A DNA stretch of 64,000 nt from Micromonosporaceae bacterium KJ-029 (GCA_005402585.1 BIFP01000007.1:124001-188000), one strand, 5' to 3'; counted from the first letter of the stretch, positions 50,821 to 59,872 are shown. The notes: generated from the letters alone by a model not told the origin. Numbers and translations are program-made.

Positions 50821-52755
50821 TTGATCGAGATTCACTTCGGTTCGCAGGTGTGCGGCGAGCTGACCAGCGCCGCCAGCCGCGAGTGGCTGGTGCCCGACGG
50901 CCTCGGCGGGTACGCCATGGGCACCGTCGGCGGCCTGCTCACCCGCCGCTACCACGGGCTGCTGGTGATCCCGGGAAAAACACCCGCCTCCCGGAAAGTG
51001 GGACTGGTCAGCCTCGACCCGGCGGTGCTGCTGCCCTCCGGGGCGCGGGTGCGCCTCGGCGCGCACGAGTGGGCCTCCGGCGAGGTCGATCCGCGCGGTT
51101 TCGAGCTGCTGGAGCGCTTCGACCTGACCGACGGGCTGCCGCGCTGGCGGTGGCGCGTCGGCGACGTGGTGATCGAGCGGGAGTTGGCCACCCTGCACGG
51201 GCGCTCCTGCGTGGCGGTGGTGCACCGGCTGGTCAGCGGCGGCCCGGTCGAGCTGGAGCTGGCCGCCGCCTGCACCTGGCGGGACGCCCACGGGGAGCGC
51301 CGCGCGGACGGGCCGCCGCCGCGGATGGAGCCGGTCGACGGCGGCGCGGTGATCGAGGGGGCGTACCGGCTGTCCGGTCCGGGCTGGACGCCGCAGGGCC
51401 ACTGGTGGCGGGGCGTCCACCACCGCGAGGAGGCGGCCCGCGGACTGCCTCCGGAGGAGGACCTGTGGTACGCGGGCCAGTTCCGCGACACCCTGCACCG
51501 CCCCGGCGACACCGTGTCGGTGCTGGCCTGGGCGCACGACCCGGCACCGGCACCACCGCCGGCCACCGAGGTGGTCGCGGCAGCCCGGCGGCGCAACCGT
51601 GAGGTGGTCGCGGCAGCCAGGCCCGCCGACGACGTCGAGGCCACCCTGGCGCTGGCCGCCGACGCGTTCGTGGTGCGGACCGACCGGACCGCCGTGGACG
51701 TGGTCGCCGGCTACCCGTGGTTCGGCGCCTGGTCGCGGGACACGATGATCTCCTACGAGGGGCTGTTCCTCGGCACCGGCCGCGCCGATCTCGGCCGCGA
51801 GCTGCTGCGGTCGTACGCGACCACGTTGTCGGAGGGGATGCTGGCCAACACCGCCGACACCGGCCGGGTCGAGTACAACACCGTCGACGGGACGCTGTGG
51901 TTCCTGCACGCGGTCAGCCGGCACGTCACCGTCACCGGCGACACCGACCTCGGCGCGGAGCTGCTGCCGGCGCTGGGCGCGGTGATCGACGCCCACCTGG
52001 CCGGCACCCGGTTCGGCATCGTCGTGGACCCGGCCGACGCCCTGCTCACCCAGGGCGCTCCCGGCGCCGCGCTGACCTGGATGGACGCCCGGGTCCACGG
52101 GGCACCGGTCACCCCGCGACAGGGCAAGCCGGTCGAGGTCAACGCCCTCTGGATCAACGGTCTGGCCGGGGTCGCCGAGCTGGCCGAGTTGGCCGGGCAG
52201 GACGCCGACAGCCTGCATCGGCTGCACGAGCGGGCGGTCAAGGCGTTCCAGGACCGGTTCCCGGCCCCGGCCGGCTGGCTGCACGACGTGGTCGACGGCC
52301 CCGCACCGGCGTACCCGCTGGGCGGCGCGGCGGCCCACGACGACGACCTGCTGCGCCCCAACCAACTGCTGGCCTGGTCGCTGCCGAACGCGCCGCTGGA
52401 ACCGGACCCACGGACGCTGCGCCGCGTCGGCGCCGCGCTGCTCACCCCGCTCGGCCCGCGCAGCCTCTCCCCCGACTGCCCCGGCTTCGTCGGCCGGCAC
52501 CGGGGCGGGCCGGCCGAGCGGGACAGCGCCTACCACCAGGGCACGGTCTGGCCCTGGCTGATCGGCCCGTACGCCGACGCCACCCGCCGGGCCGGCCTGC
52601 CGGTCGACGAGCTGTTCGCCGGTCTGGAGGCGCATTTGACCGAGTACGGCCTCGGCTCGGTCAGCGAGACCGCCGACGGTTTCGCCCCGCACACCGCCAC
52701 CGGTTGTCCCTTCCAGGCGTGGTCGGTCGCCGAGTTGCTGCGCGTCCGCCGATAG
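50821..52755 (+). CDS. Glycogen debranching enzyme (amylo-alpha-1,6-glucosidase type)
   Basis: A 644-aa protein with a GDE N-terminal domain (about 1-200; REWLVPDGLGGYAMGTVGGLLTRRYHGLLV) and an (alpha/alpha)6-barrel amylo-alpha-1,6-glucosidase domain (about 240-640; YPWFGAWSRDTMISYEGLFLGTGR, GAALTWMDARVHG, AYHQGTVWPWLIGPYADA, TATGCPFQAWSVAELLR). It removes alpha-1,6-linked glucose at glycogen branch points. The start is probably the TTG at 50821, which has GGAGG 4 nt upstream; a GTG at 50791 would add 10 residues. It is divergent from the GH63-type gene and is followed by a 16-bp-stem terminator. Confidence 0.9.
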   Translation: MIEIHFGSQVCGELTSAASREWLVPDGLGGYAMGTVGGLLTRRYHGLLVIPGKTPASRKVGLVSLDPAVLLPSGARVRLGAHEWASGEVDPRGFELLERFDLTDGLPRWRWRVGDVVIERELATLHGRSCVAVVHRLVSGGPVELELAAACTWRDAHGERRADGPPPRMEPVDGGAVIEGAYRLSGPGWTPQGHWWRGVHHREEAARGLPPEEDLWYAGQFRDTLHRPGDTVSVLAWAHDPAPAPPPATEVVAAARRRNREVVAAARPADDVEATLALAADAFVVRTDRTAVDVVAGYPWFGAWSRDTMISYEGLFLGTGRADLGRELLRSYATTLSEGMLANTADTGRVEYNTVDGTLWFLHAVSRHVTVTGDTDLGAELLPALGAVIDAHLAGTRFGIVVDPADALLTQGAPGAALTWMDARVHGAPVTPRQGKPVEVNALWINGLAGVAELAELAGQDADSLHRLHERAVKAFQDRFPAPAGWLHDVVDGPAPAYPLGGAAAHDDDLLRPNQLLAWSLPNAPLEPDPRTLRRVGAALLTPLGPRSLSPDCPGFVGRHRGGPAERDSAYHQGTVWPWLIGPYADATRRAGLPVDELFAGLEAHLTEYGLGSVSETADGFAPHTATGCPFQAWSVAELLRVRR

Positions 52756-52798
52756 CGGTCTGGCTTGTCGCCACGGCCCGGCCAGTCGTGCTGGAGGG

Positions 52799-52833
52799 GA
52801 TTGGTGGGGCGCCCGTCGGGCGCCCCACCAATC
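52799..52833. terminator. Very strong bidirectional terminator
   Basis: GATTGGTGGGGCGCCC (52799-52814) and GGGCGCCCCACCAATC (52818-52833) make a perfect 16-bp stem with a 3-nt loop between the convergent debranching-enzyme and peptidase genes. Confidence 0.9.
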
Positions 52834-52835
52834 GG

Positions 52836-54749
52836 TCAGCCCAGGCCCGCCGCCACGGCGGCCTTGCGGCCACCGACGACCGGCAGGGTGATCCGGGTGC
52901 TGTCGAAGTGCACGGTGATGTCCGCCCGGGTCTGCTTGGCCCGGCTGCTGTAGCCGGAGTACGAGCCGAGCAGGATCACACCGATCTGGTGGCCCTTCTC
53001 GAAGACGTAGTCCTCGGGCATCAGCGGCACGTCGACGGCGTTCTTCTTGCCTGGCACCAGCGGCGTCTCCACGTACAGCGAGTCGAGGTTGAGCCCGTCG
53101 ATGATGCCCTTGGTGACCAGTTCCTGCGGGTTGCTCGCCACGGTCTTGGCGACCTGCCGGTAGCAGGCCTCTTCCGCGTGACCGCCGAAGTTGGCCGCCT
53201 CGCCCCAGCAGTCCTCGGTGGTCAGGGTCCGGATGCCGTCACCGGTGGTGCTGAACCGCTCCCGGGTGCCGTAGTCGACGAGCAGCCCGGCGAAACTGGT
53301 GTCCGTGCCGTTGACCGAGGCCTTGATCCGCACGATCGGCGTGCCGGAGATGTGCAGCGGCGCCTTCAGCGGCTCGGACAGGAACACCAGTCGGTTGTCC
53401 TTGTTGGCCTGCGGGTCCGACGGGTGCCGGATCGCGTTGGCCTGACTCATCGTCGGCGTGTCCTGGAAGGTCGCCGACTTGTTCCCGGGGCCGGACTTCA
53501 CCGACAGCCCGCCGGCGGCACCGTTGGTCCCGGGCAGCAGGAACACCTGGGTCGGTTGGGTGTTGGGCACCGGCCAGTCGGCGTGCGTCTCCCAGACGTC
53601 CGGCAGCCGCTCGACGTCGGCGATCGGCTCGTTCATGATCCCGTTGTCGATGCCCTGCAGCCAGAAGTCGAACCAGCGGTGCAGGGTGTCCACCCACTCC
53701 GCGCGCCGGAAGTCGAACGGATCGATGTGCCCGGTTCCGGTCAGCCACAGCTTGCGCGGGACGTTGTTCTCGGCCAGGGCGTACCACCACTTGCTGAAGT
53801 GGTCGGCCCGCACGTTGTCGTCGTTGATGCCGTGCACCACGAAGACGCTGGCCTTCACCTTGTTCGCGTGCGGCAGGTAGTCCCGCTCCGCCCAGAAGTC
53901 GTTGTAGTCGCCGGTGACGTCGTCGCCGCCCACGCCGAGCTGGGTACGCACCGGGGCGCAGTAGGCCCGGCGGTTCGGGTTGGTGACCGTGTTGGACAGG
54001 CTGCCCGAGTAGTTGTTGGCCCGGGTCACCAGGCCGTTGCTACGCGAGTAGTCGTACCAGCTGGAGATGGCCGAGATCGGCACGATCGTGGCCAGCCCCT
54101 CGACCCCGGTGGCGGCGGCCGCGTTGGCCAGCGTGCCGTCGTACGACTTGCCGATCATGCCGGTCTTGCCGTTGTGCCAGTCGGCGACGACCTCGTTGCC
54201 GGCGGCGTCGAAGCCCTTGCGGCGGCCGTTGAGCCAGTCGATGGCGGTCGGCGCGCTGATGTTGTCCGCGCGGCCGCCGGTGACCGGGCATCCGGTCGAG
54301 TTGTTGGTGCCGATCATGTCCATCAGGACGACCGCGTACCCACGCGGGACGAAGTAGTTGTCGTAGAACAACGGCCACTTGTCGTTCAGGCCGTCGCCGT
54401 CCAGGTCAGCCTTGCACTCGCTCTCGTTGCCCCGACACACCGTCGAGTAGTAGGGGCTGGCGTCCATCACCACCGGAACCCGCAGGCCCTCGTCGCTGGC
54501 CTTGGGGCGGATGATGTCCATCGCCACGATGTCGAGCGCGCCGTCGGCGTCGGTGTCGACATCGGAGGTGACGAAGATCCGCTCGCGGATCGCGTCGGCG
54601 TAGCCGAAGACCGGCTGGGTGACGCCGTCCGCGATGACCAGTTCCGCCGTGGCCGGCGCGGGCTGCGCCATCGCCGGGGTCACGGGCAGGACGGCCGCGG
54701 TCACCGCGACCACCACCGCTCTCCCCAACCATCGCCTCGTGGTTCGCAT
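52836..54749 (-). CDS. Secreted Xaa-Pro dipeptidyl-peptidase (S15/CocE family)
   Basis: A 637-aa secreted serine peptidase. A signal peptide (about 1-28, cleavage AMA-QP) is followed by an alpha/beta-hydrolase domain with nucleophile Ser202 in GKSYDGTLANA, the acidic region HGINDDNVRADH, the probable catalytic His in TGTGHIDPFDF and a C-terminal jelly-roll X-Pro domain (about 390-630). It releases N-terminal Xaa-Pro dipeptides from extracellular peptides. ATG 54749 has GGAGA upstream. An inverted repeat lies 37 nt upstream of the start. It has no clear functional link to the flanking glucan genes. Confidence 0.9.
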   Translation of the reverse strand: MRTTRRWLGRAVVVAVTAAVLPVTPAMAQPAPATAELVIADGVTQPVFGYADAIRERIFVTSDVDTDADGALDIVAMDIIRPKASDEGLRVPVVMDASPYYSTVCRGNESECKADLDGDGLNDKWPLFYDNYFVPRGYAVVLMDMIGTNNSTGCPVTGGRADNISAPTAIDWLNGRRKGFDAAGNEVVADWHNGKTGMIGKSYDGTLANAAAATGVEGLATIVPISAISSWYDYSRSNGLVTRANNYSGSLSNTVTNPNRRAYCAPVRTQLGVGGDDVTGDYNDFWAERDYLPHANKVKASVFVVHGINDDNVRADHFSKWWYALAENNVPRKLWLTGTGHIDPFDFRRAEWVDTLHRWFDFWLQGIDNGIMNEPIADVERLPDVWETHADWPVPNTQPTQVFLLPGTNGAAGGLSVKSGPGNKSATFQDTPTMSQANAIRHPSDPQANKDNRLVFLSEPLKAPLHISGTPIVRIKASVNGTDTSFAGLLVDYGTRERFSTTGDGIRTLTTEDCWGEAANFGGHAEEACYRQVAKTVASNPQELVTKGIIDGLNLDSLYVETPLVPGKKNAVDVPLMPEDYVFEKGHQIGVILLGSYSGYSSRAKQTRADITVHFDSTRITLPVVGGRKAAVAAGLG

Positions 54750-54785
54750 CGTGCTTTCTCCTTCCAGGGCACCTGGCGTCGACTG

Positions 54786-54809
54786 CCGCACGTCGGTCCT
54801 GACGTGCGG
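54786..54809. promoter_or_regulatory. Inverted repeat upstream of the peptidase gene
   Basis: CCGCACGTC (54786-54794) and GACGTGCGG (54801-54809) are perfect 9-bp inverted arms with a 6-bp spacer, 37 bp upstream of the ATG. It is either an operator or a leader-RNA hairpin. Confidence 0.5.
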
Positions 54810-55059
54810 ACTATGAGCCCCTCGGTGCACCGTCCGGAAAGAACCTACGAACCAGGCCGTGGCAGGTCTTCGGACACCTGTGGGAGGTACGGGCGACAGG
54901 CTCCTACGGCTGTCGCATCAGGTCGCCCTTTACACCCCCGCAACCGGTATGTCTCCGCTGGTTAGCCAGCCGCGACCAGGATTGGTGCCGATCCAGCCGC
55001 GACGCGAACGGGCCCGCCCGGGGCCGGCGTCCGCGCGGAGACAACTCAAGGGGGCGCGT

Positions 55060-56385
55060 ATGTCACCGAACGCCGACGTGATCGACATCAACCCCGCACG
55101 ACCGTTGCGGGTGCTGATGCTGTCCTGGGAGTACCCGCCCGTCCTCGTCGGCGGTCTCGGCCGACACGTACACGCCCTCTCCGTCGCCCTGGCCGCCGCC
55201 GGCCACGAGGTCACCGTCGTCACCCGCCACGCCGACGGCGCACCGCTGGAGGAACACCTCGACGGGGTACGCGTCCTGCGCGCCGCCGAGGACCCGGTCA
55301 CCTTCCCGCTGGCCACCAGTTCGCTGCTGGCCTGGACGATGGCGTTCAACCACACCCTGACCCGGGCCGCCCTACGCGCCGCCGACACCGGCAGCTACGA
55401 CGTCGTCCACGCCCACGACTGGCTCGTCGCGCACACCGCCATCACCGTTGCCGAGCACCTGCACCTGCCGCTGGTCACCACCATGCACGCCACCGAGGCC
55501 GGCCGGCACCAGGGCTGGCTGCCCGAGGAGATGAACCGAACCATCCACGGCGTCGAGCACTGGCTCAGCAACGCCTCCACCCGCCTCATCGCCTGCTCCT
55601 ACTACATGCGTGAGCAGGTCACCACCCTGTTCGACACCCCGGCAGGCCACGTCGAGGTGGTGCCCAACGGCGTCGACGACCGGGCCTGGCGGGCCCGGCC
55701 ACGCGCCGTCGCCTCGGCCCGCGCCCGGTTCGCCGGAGACGGCCCGCTCATCGGCTACGCCGGGCGGCTGGTGTACGAGAAGGGGGTGCAGCACCTGGTC
55801 GACGCCGTGCCGCAGTTGCGTGAGCGGCACCCCGGGCTGCGGGTGCTGATCGCCGGGGACGGCCCCTACCGGGGCGAGCTGGAGGAGCGGACCCACCAGC
55901 TCGGGATCGGCGGCGCCGTCCGCTTCGCAGGGTTCCTCGACAACACCCAGCTACCGGCGGTGCTCGGCGCCACCGACGCGACCGTCGTACCGAGCCTCTA
56001 CGAGCCGTTCGGCATGGTGGCCCTGGAGGCGGCGGCGGCCGGGGCGCCGCTGGCGGTTGCCCGCACCGGCGGCCTGGCCGAGATCGTCGAGCCCGGCGTC
56101 ACCGGCGTGACCTTCCCGCACAGCGACCCGCCGGCCCTGGCCGGCGCAGTCGGTCAGCTCCTCGGCGACGAGGTCTTCGCCCGCCGGGTCGCCCGGCAGG
56201 CCCGCACCATGGTCGGCCGGCGGTACGGCTGGGCCACCATCGCCGCCCGCACTGCCGAGGTGTACGCCAGCGCCCGCCGGGAGCAGGGGCCGACGCAGGC
56301 CCGGCGCCCCGCCGTCGACGTGCCGCACCGTCGGCAGCCGATAGCGATCCCGGACGGCAACCTCCTCGCGGTGAGCGGCGCCTGA
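55060..56385 (+). CDS. GT4-family glycosyltransferase, glycogen-synthase-like
   Basis: A 441-aa GT-B-fold glycosyltransferase. The N-terminal domain opens VLMLSWEYPPVLVGGLGRHVHAL with the glycine loop of glycogen synthases. The C-terminal nucleotide-sugar domain has GYAGRLVYEKGVQHLV and the E-x7-E motif in YEPFGMVALEA. It probably uses a UDP- or ADP-glucose-type donor to make an alpha-glucan or glycoside. Near a debranching enzyme and a GH63-type glucosidase, a role in storage-glucan metabolism is likely but not proved; it is not a canonical GlgA or GlgM. The ATG at 55060 has AAGGGGGCG upstream. Confidence 0.85.
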   Translation: MSPNADVIDINPARPLRVLMLSWEYPPVLVGGLGRHVHALSVALAAAGHEVTVVTRHADGAPLEEHLDGVRVLRAAEDPVTFPLATSSLLAWTMAFNHTLTRAALRAADTGSYDVVHAHDWLVAHTAITVAEHLHLPLVTTMHATEAGRHQGWLPEEMNRTIHGVEHWLSNASTRLIACSYYMREQVTTLFDTPAGHVEVVPNGVDDRAWRARPRAVASARARFAGDGPLIGYAGRLVYEKGVQHLVDAVPQLRERHPGLRVLIAGDGPYRGELEERTHQLGIGGAVRFAGFLDNTQLPAVLGATDATVVPSLYEPFGMVALEAAAAGAPLAVARTGGLAEIVEPGVTGVTFPHSDPPALAGAVGQLLGDEVFARRVARQARTMVGRRYGWATIAARTAEVYASARREQGPTQARRPAVDVPHRRQPIAIPDGNLLAVSGA

Positions 56386-56440
56386 CCACTCTCACCCGGG
56401 CACGCTCATGAGCGTTTTTCGTGGCCGTGCGGGGCGCCGA

Positions 56441-56446
56441 TAGGCT
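56441..56446 (+). promoter_or_regulatory. -10 element of a probable leaderless promoter (DUF1707 gene)
   Basis: TAGGCT ends 7 nt before the GTG at 56454, with no Shine-Dalgarno sequence. Confidence 0.5.
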
Positions 56447-56453
56447 CGGGCCC

Positions 56454-57050
56454 GTGGAACGGGAACGGTACGACGACATTGACCGGCTGCGCGTCTCCGA
56501 CCGGGAGCGGGAGGAGGTCGTGGAACTGCTCGGCCAGGCGGCGGCCGAGGGTCGGCTCACCCTCGACGAGTACGCCGAGCGGGCCGGTGCCGCCCACGCC
56601 TCACAGACCCGCGGCGAGCTGGCCAACGTGACCCGGGACCTGCCGAATGCTCCGAGCCGACCCGCCGCCGTTCCCGCCGTTCCCGCCGCCCCGGCCGGCA
56701 CGACGCCGGAACGGCTCCTGGCGGTCTTCGGCAGCGAGGTACGCAAGGGCGCCTGGCCGGCACCAGAGCAGATCGAGGCCCGGGCGATCTTCGGCAACTG
56801 TCGGATCGAGCTGCACGAGACCCAGCTACCCGGGCAGTTGATCAGAGTCAACGCAGAGGCGATCTTCGGCGAAGTCACGATCATCGTGCCGGAGGGCACG
56901 GAGGTCCGGCTCACCGGCAGCGCGGTCTTCGGCAGCAAGGAGTCCAAGATGCGCGGGCCGGTCGTTCCGGGCGCCCTGGTGATCGAGGTCTACTGCCGCG
57001 CGATCTTCGGCGAGGTGACCGTCAAGCCGCCGCGAAAGCGCTGGTGGTGA
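56454..57050 (+). CDS. DUF1707 protein with LiaF-like C-terminal domain
   Basis: A 198-aa soluble protein. DUF1707 occupies about 8-62 (DRLRVSDREREEVVELLGQAAAEGRLTLDEYAERAGAA). A Pro/Ala linker follows (about 65-85). The C-terminal beta-helix-like domain repeats the pattern xAIFGxxxI three times (VFGSEVRKG, AIFGNCRIELH, AIFGEVTIIVPEG, AVFGSKESK, AIFGEVTV), as in LiaF-type cell-envelope stress proteins. The usual membrane helices of LiaF are absent. It may relay envelope stress, which is an inference from the domain. The start is the GTG at 56454. Confidence 0.85.
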   Translation: MERERYDDIDRLRVSDREREEVVELLGQAAAEGRLTLDEYAERAGAAHASQTRGELANVTRDLPNAPSRPAAVPAVPAAPAGTTPERLLAVFGSEVRKGAWPAPEQIEARAIFGNCRIELHETQLPGQLIRVNAEAIFGEVTIIVPEGTEVRLTGSAVFGSKESKMRGPVVPGALVIEVYCRAIFGEVTVKPPRKRWW

Positions 57051-57133
57051 CGGCAGGCGCGGACGCCGTTCCTGAGTAGGATCGCCGTCCCGGCCGATCC
57101 CCTTTCCTTGCCCGCTGCTGCGATGATCGCGTC

Positions 57134-57619
57134 ATGAACATCGCCAGGGCCCGGTCCAACGCTCGCAGCCTCGTCGGGCTCGCGGCTGTCTCCCTGGTGA
57201 TCACGGCACTCGTCACCCATGCTCCGGGCGTATCGGAACCCGAGCGGGAGCGGATCACCGACCATCCCGTCGCCGACACGATCTCCCTTGACGACGGCCG
57301 CACGCTGCACCTGCGGACCGCGCCGACAAGCTGGTTCGTCGACAGCCTCAAGTCCGGCAGTCGAGAAGCAACCGTCGGAGCAACCAGCGGCGGCGACCAG
57401 TACAGCGCGAGCGAAGTCCTCGGCGGGCTCGTCGGCTATGTGCCGACCGCGGACGCGCGGGCCGTCGCGGTCGGCTCGCCAGCCATACGCGCGAACCTGC
57501 ACGACAGGATGTTCCTCGCTCCGGCCTCCGTCATCGACGCCACCGACCGAAGCGTAGTGATCACCGCACTTGACGCCGATGGCCGGCCGCTCGAGAAGGT
57601 GACCGTAGAACTCCCCTGA
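57134..57619 (+). CDS. Exported or membrane-anchored protein of unknown function
   Basis: A 161-aa protein with an uncleaved-looking N-terminal hydrophobic helix (about 12-28) and an extracytoplasmic domain rich in beta-strands and polar residues (ISLDDGRTLHLRTAPTSWFVDSLKSGSR). There are no cysteines and no domain that I recognise. The codon use is slightly less GC-biased than that of its neighbours. It stands alone between the DUF1707 gene and the YtrA-type operon; the start ATG at 57134 has no clear ribosome binding site. Confidence 0.65.
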   Translation: MNIARARSNARSLVGLAAVSLVITALVTHAPGVSEPERERITDHPVADTISLDDGRTLHLRTAPTSWFVDSLKSGSREATVGATSGGDQYSASEVLGGLVGYVPTADARAVAVGSPAIRANLHDRMFLAPASVIDATDRSVVITALDADGRPLEKVTVELP

Positions 57620-57680
57620 CACGCCGGACTCCACCGGTGGCCCCGCAGGCAACCTCGACCCGGCAAAGGCGACACGCCTC

Positions 57681-57731
57681 TTGACAGCAGGGCCCTCTCA
57701 CCTACACGGTTAGTTACATGAGTAGTGAACC
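57681..57731 (+). promoter_or_regulatory. Promoter and candidate operator of the YtrA-type operon
   Basis: A consensus -35 TTGACA (57681-57686) is followed after 16 bp by TACACG. An imperfect palindrome overlaps the likely start site: GGTTAGTTAC (57708-57717) and GTAGTGAACC (57722-57731), 7 of 10 positions matching around ATGA. YtrA-family repressors usually autoregulate through such sites. Confidence 0.5.
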
Positions 57732-57755
57732 GCCCAACCATGGCACCGAACCAGG

Positions 57756-58124
57756 ATGGCGGACGTGATGGAGGAAGGCCGGCCGATCTTTCAGCAGGTC
57801 GCCGAGCTGCTGGAGAACTCGATCCTCGACGGGACCCTGGTCGAGGAGGGGCAGGTGCCGTCGACGAACGAGCTGGCGGCCTTTCACCGGATCAACCCTG
57901 CGACCGCGGCCAAAGGGGTCAACCAGCTGGTCGACGACGGAACCCTCTACAAGAAACGAGGAATCGGGATGTTCGTCTCCCCCGGCGCCCGCGCCAAGCT
58001 CCGCAGCCGGCGTCGCGACGAGTTCGCCCGGCAGTACGTCCAGCCGCTGTTGGCCGAGGCGCGCAAGCTCGGCATCGACCCGGCGGAACTCAAGCACATG
58101 ATCGACACCTGGGGGGAGAACTGA
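57756..58124 (+). CDS. GntR-family regulator, YtrA subfamily
   Basis: A 122-aa repressor. It has a winged-helix DNA-binding domain (about 8-72; PIFQQVAELLENSILDGTL, VPSTNELAAFHRINPATAAKGVNQLVDDGTLYKKRGIGMFV) and the very short helical C-terminus that defines the YtrA subfamily. These regulators repress an adjacent ABC transporter that responds to cell-wall-active compounds. The start may be ATG 57756 or ATG 57768; neither has a strong ribosome binding site. The stop overlaps the next gene (TGATG). Confidence 0.9.
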   Translation: MADVMEEGRPIFQQVAELLENSILDGTLVEEGQVPSTNELAAFHRINPATAAKGVNQLVDDGTLYKKRGIGMFVSPGARAKLRSRRRDEFARQYVQPLLAEARKLGIDPAELKHMIDTWGEN

Positions 58125-59050
58125 TGAGCCCGGTCGCCACCGTCACCGACCTCACGAAACAGTATCGAGGTGTCACCGCGCTCGACCGGGTCAGCTTCTC
58201 GCTCGCCGAGAACCGGATCTACGGCCTGCTGGGGCGCAACGGCGCCGGCAAGACCACCCTGATGCAGATCCTCACCGCACAGAACTTCGCCAGCTCCGGT
58301 GAGGTGACGGTCTTCGGGCAGCACCCGTACGAGAACGAGCGGGTGCTCTCCCGGATCTGCTTCATCAAGGAGAGCCAGACCTACCCTTCGAACCTGGCGG
58401 TGCGGCACGTGCTGCGGGCGGCCCGGCTGGTCTACCCCGGCTGGGACGAGGAGTTCGCCCAGCGGCTGGTCGACGACTTCCAGCTGCCGCCGCAGCGCAA
58501 CGTCCGCAAGCTCTCCCGGGGCATGCTCTCCTCGCTCGGCATCATCGTCGGGCTCGCCTCGCGCGCCCCACTGGCCTTCTTCGACGAGCCGTACCTCGGC
58601 CTGGACGCCGTCGCCCGGCAGATCTTCTATGAACGCCTGCTGGCCGACTACACCGAACACCCTCGCACGATCGTGCTGTCGACCCACCTCATCGACGAGG
58701 TCAGCGACCTGATCGAGCACGTCCTGCTGATCGACCAGGGCCGGATCGTGCTGGACGCCGAGGCGGAGGCGCTTCGCGGCCAGGTGGTCACCGTCGCCGG
58801 CCCGGTCGCGGCGGTGGACGAGTTCGCCCGCACCGGCGCCGAGCTGCACCGGGTGCTCCTCGGCGGGACGGCCCGGGCCACCGTACGCGGCGACTTCGGC
58901 GCGGCCGAGCACAACCGCGCCCGGTCCCTCGGCCTCGGCCTAGAACCGGCCTCGCTCCAGGAACTCGTCGTCCGGCTGACCACTCAGCCCAACGGCCACG
59001 CACCCGCCGCTACCACCGCCGGTGCGACCAGCAAGGAGGCTGCCCGATGA
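58124..59050 (+). CDS. ABC transporter ATP-binding protein, YtrB-like
   Basis: A 308-aa ABC ATPase. Walker A is GRNGAGKTT, Walker B is LAFFDEPYLGLD and the H-loop is STHLIDE. The signature motif reads LSRGM instead of LSGGQ, a deviation that I recall as common in YtrB-type subunits. The C-terminal extension (about 220-308) is strand-rich, then low-complexity. It overlaps the regulator (TGATG) and the following permease (ATGA), so the three form one operon that the YtrA-type regulator should repress. Confidence 0.9.
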   Translation: MSPVATVTDLTKQYRGVTALDRVSFSLAENRIYGLLGRNGAGKTTLMQILTAQNFASSGEVTVFGQHPYENERVLSRICFIKESQTYPSNLAVRHVLRAARLVYPGWDEEFAQRLVDDFQLPPQRNVRKLSRGMLSSLGIIVGLASRAPLAFFDEPYLGLDAVARQIFYERLLADYTEHPRTIVLSTHLIDEVSDLIEHVLLIDQGRIVLDAEAEALRGQVVTVAGPVAAVDEFARTGAELHRVLLGGTARATVRGDFGAAEHNRARSLGLGLEPASLQELVVRLTTQPNGHAPAATTAGATSKEAAR

Positions 59051-59739
59051 ACCGCGCTCTCACGGTCGCCCGGCTCCAGTTCGTCGCCTGGCCCAGCGTG
59101 GTCGGCTGGCCCTGGGCGATCCTGACCCTCAGTTTCGTCATCAACCTGGCGGTCTACGGCGCCATGGACGACACCGACCTGCAGCCGACCACCGGCGGCC
59201 TGCTCAGCATCTACGTCATGATGTTCGTGGCCTGCCTCAACAGCATCACCCAGGTCTTCCCCTTCGCGCTCGGGTTGGGGGTCTCCCGCCGCAGCTTCTA
59301 CCTCGGCAACGTACTGCAGTTCGTCGCCCAGGCGATCGGCTACGCGGCGGTGCTCTATCTGCTGGCCGTCGTCGAGGAGGCCACCGACGGCTGGGGTATC
59401 CGGCTGCGGTTCTTCGGCCTCCCGTTCGTCTGGGTGGAGAACCCGTTGCTGCGGTTCCTCGGCTATGCGATCCCGTTCCTGCTGCTCGGGTTCCTCGGCA
59501 TCGCGATCGCCCTGGTGTTCAAACGCTGGGGTGTCAACGGCATGCTCACCCTGACCACGGCCGCGCTGATCGGGTTCGGTGGGCTCTCGGTGCTCGCCAC
59601 CTGGCAGCACTGGTGGCCGGCGATCGGCCGCTGGTTCGCCGACCAGTCCGGGGCGGCCCTGCTGGTGGGCTGGCCGGCGCTGCTCACGCTGCCCCTGGCT
59701 GCCGTCAGCTACCTCGTCATCCGGCGTGCCACACCCTGA
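59047..59739 (+). CDS. ABC transporter permease subunit of the YtrA-type operon
   Basis: A 230-aa membrane protein with six hydrophobic segments and no extracytoplasmic domain. The segment QVFPFALGLGVSRRSFYLGN is typical of ABC-2-like permeases in YtrA-type operons. It overlaps the ATPase stop (ATGA) and is followed after 19 nt by a perfect 10-bp terminator stem. No separate extracellular or MacB-like subunit is present, so the transporter is a minimal two-component exporter. Confidence 0.87.
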   Translation: MNRALTVARLQFVAWPSVVGWPWAILTLSFVINLAVYGAMDDTDLQPTTGGLLSIYVMMFVACLNSITQVFPFALGLGVSRRSFYLGNVLQFVAQAIGYAAVLYLLAVVEEATDGWGIRLRFFGLPFVWVENPLLRFLGYAIPFLLLGFLGIAIALVFKRWGVNGMLTLTTAALIGFGGLSVLATWQHWWPAIGRWFADQSGAALLVGWPALLTLPLAAVSYLVIRRATP

Positions 59740-59758
59740 CCCGACCCGTTCCAGACAC

Positions 59759-59787
59759 GGCGCGGACCACCCGAGGAGGTCCGCGCC
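59759..59787 (+). terminator. Terminator of the YtrA-type operon
   Basis: GGCGCGGACC (59759-59768) and GGTCCGCGCC (59778-59787) form a perfect 10-bp stem with a 9-nt loop. Confidence 0.8.
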
Positions 59788-59872
59788 GGCCTGCTGCCGG
59801 CCGCAACGCCGGCCCGCGAGTGTGACAATTGGACGGTCGGTGACGCGCACTTCGCATGCCTCGGGAGGTACC

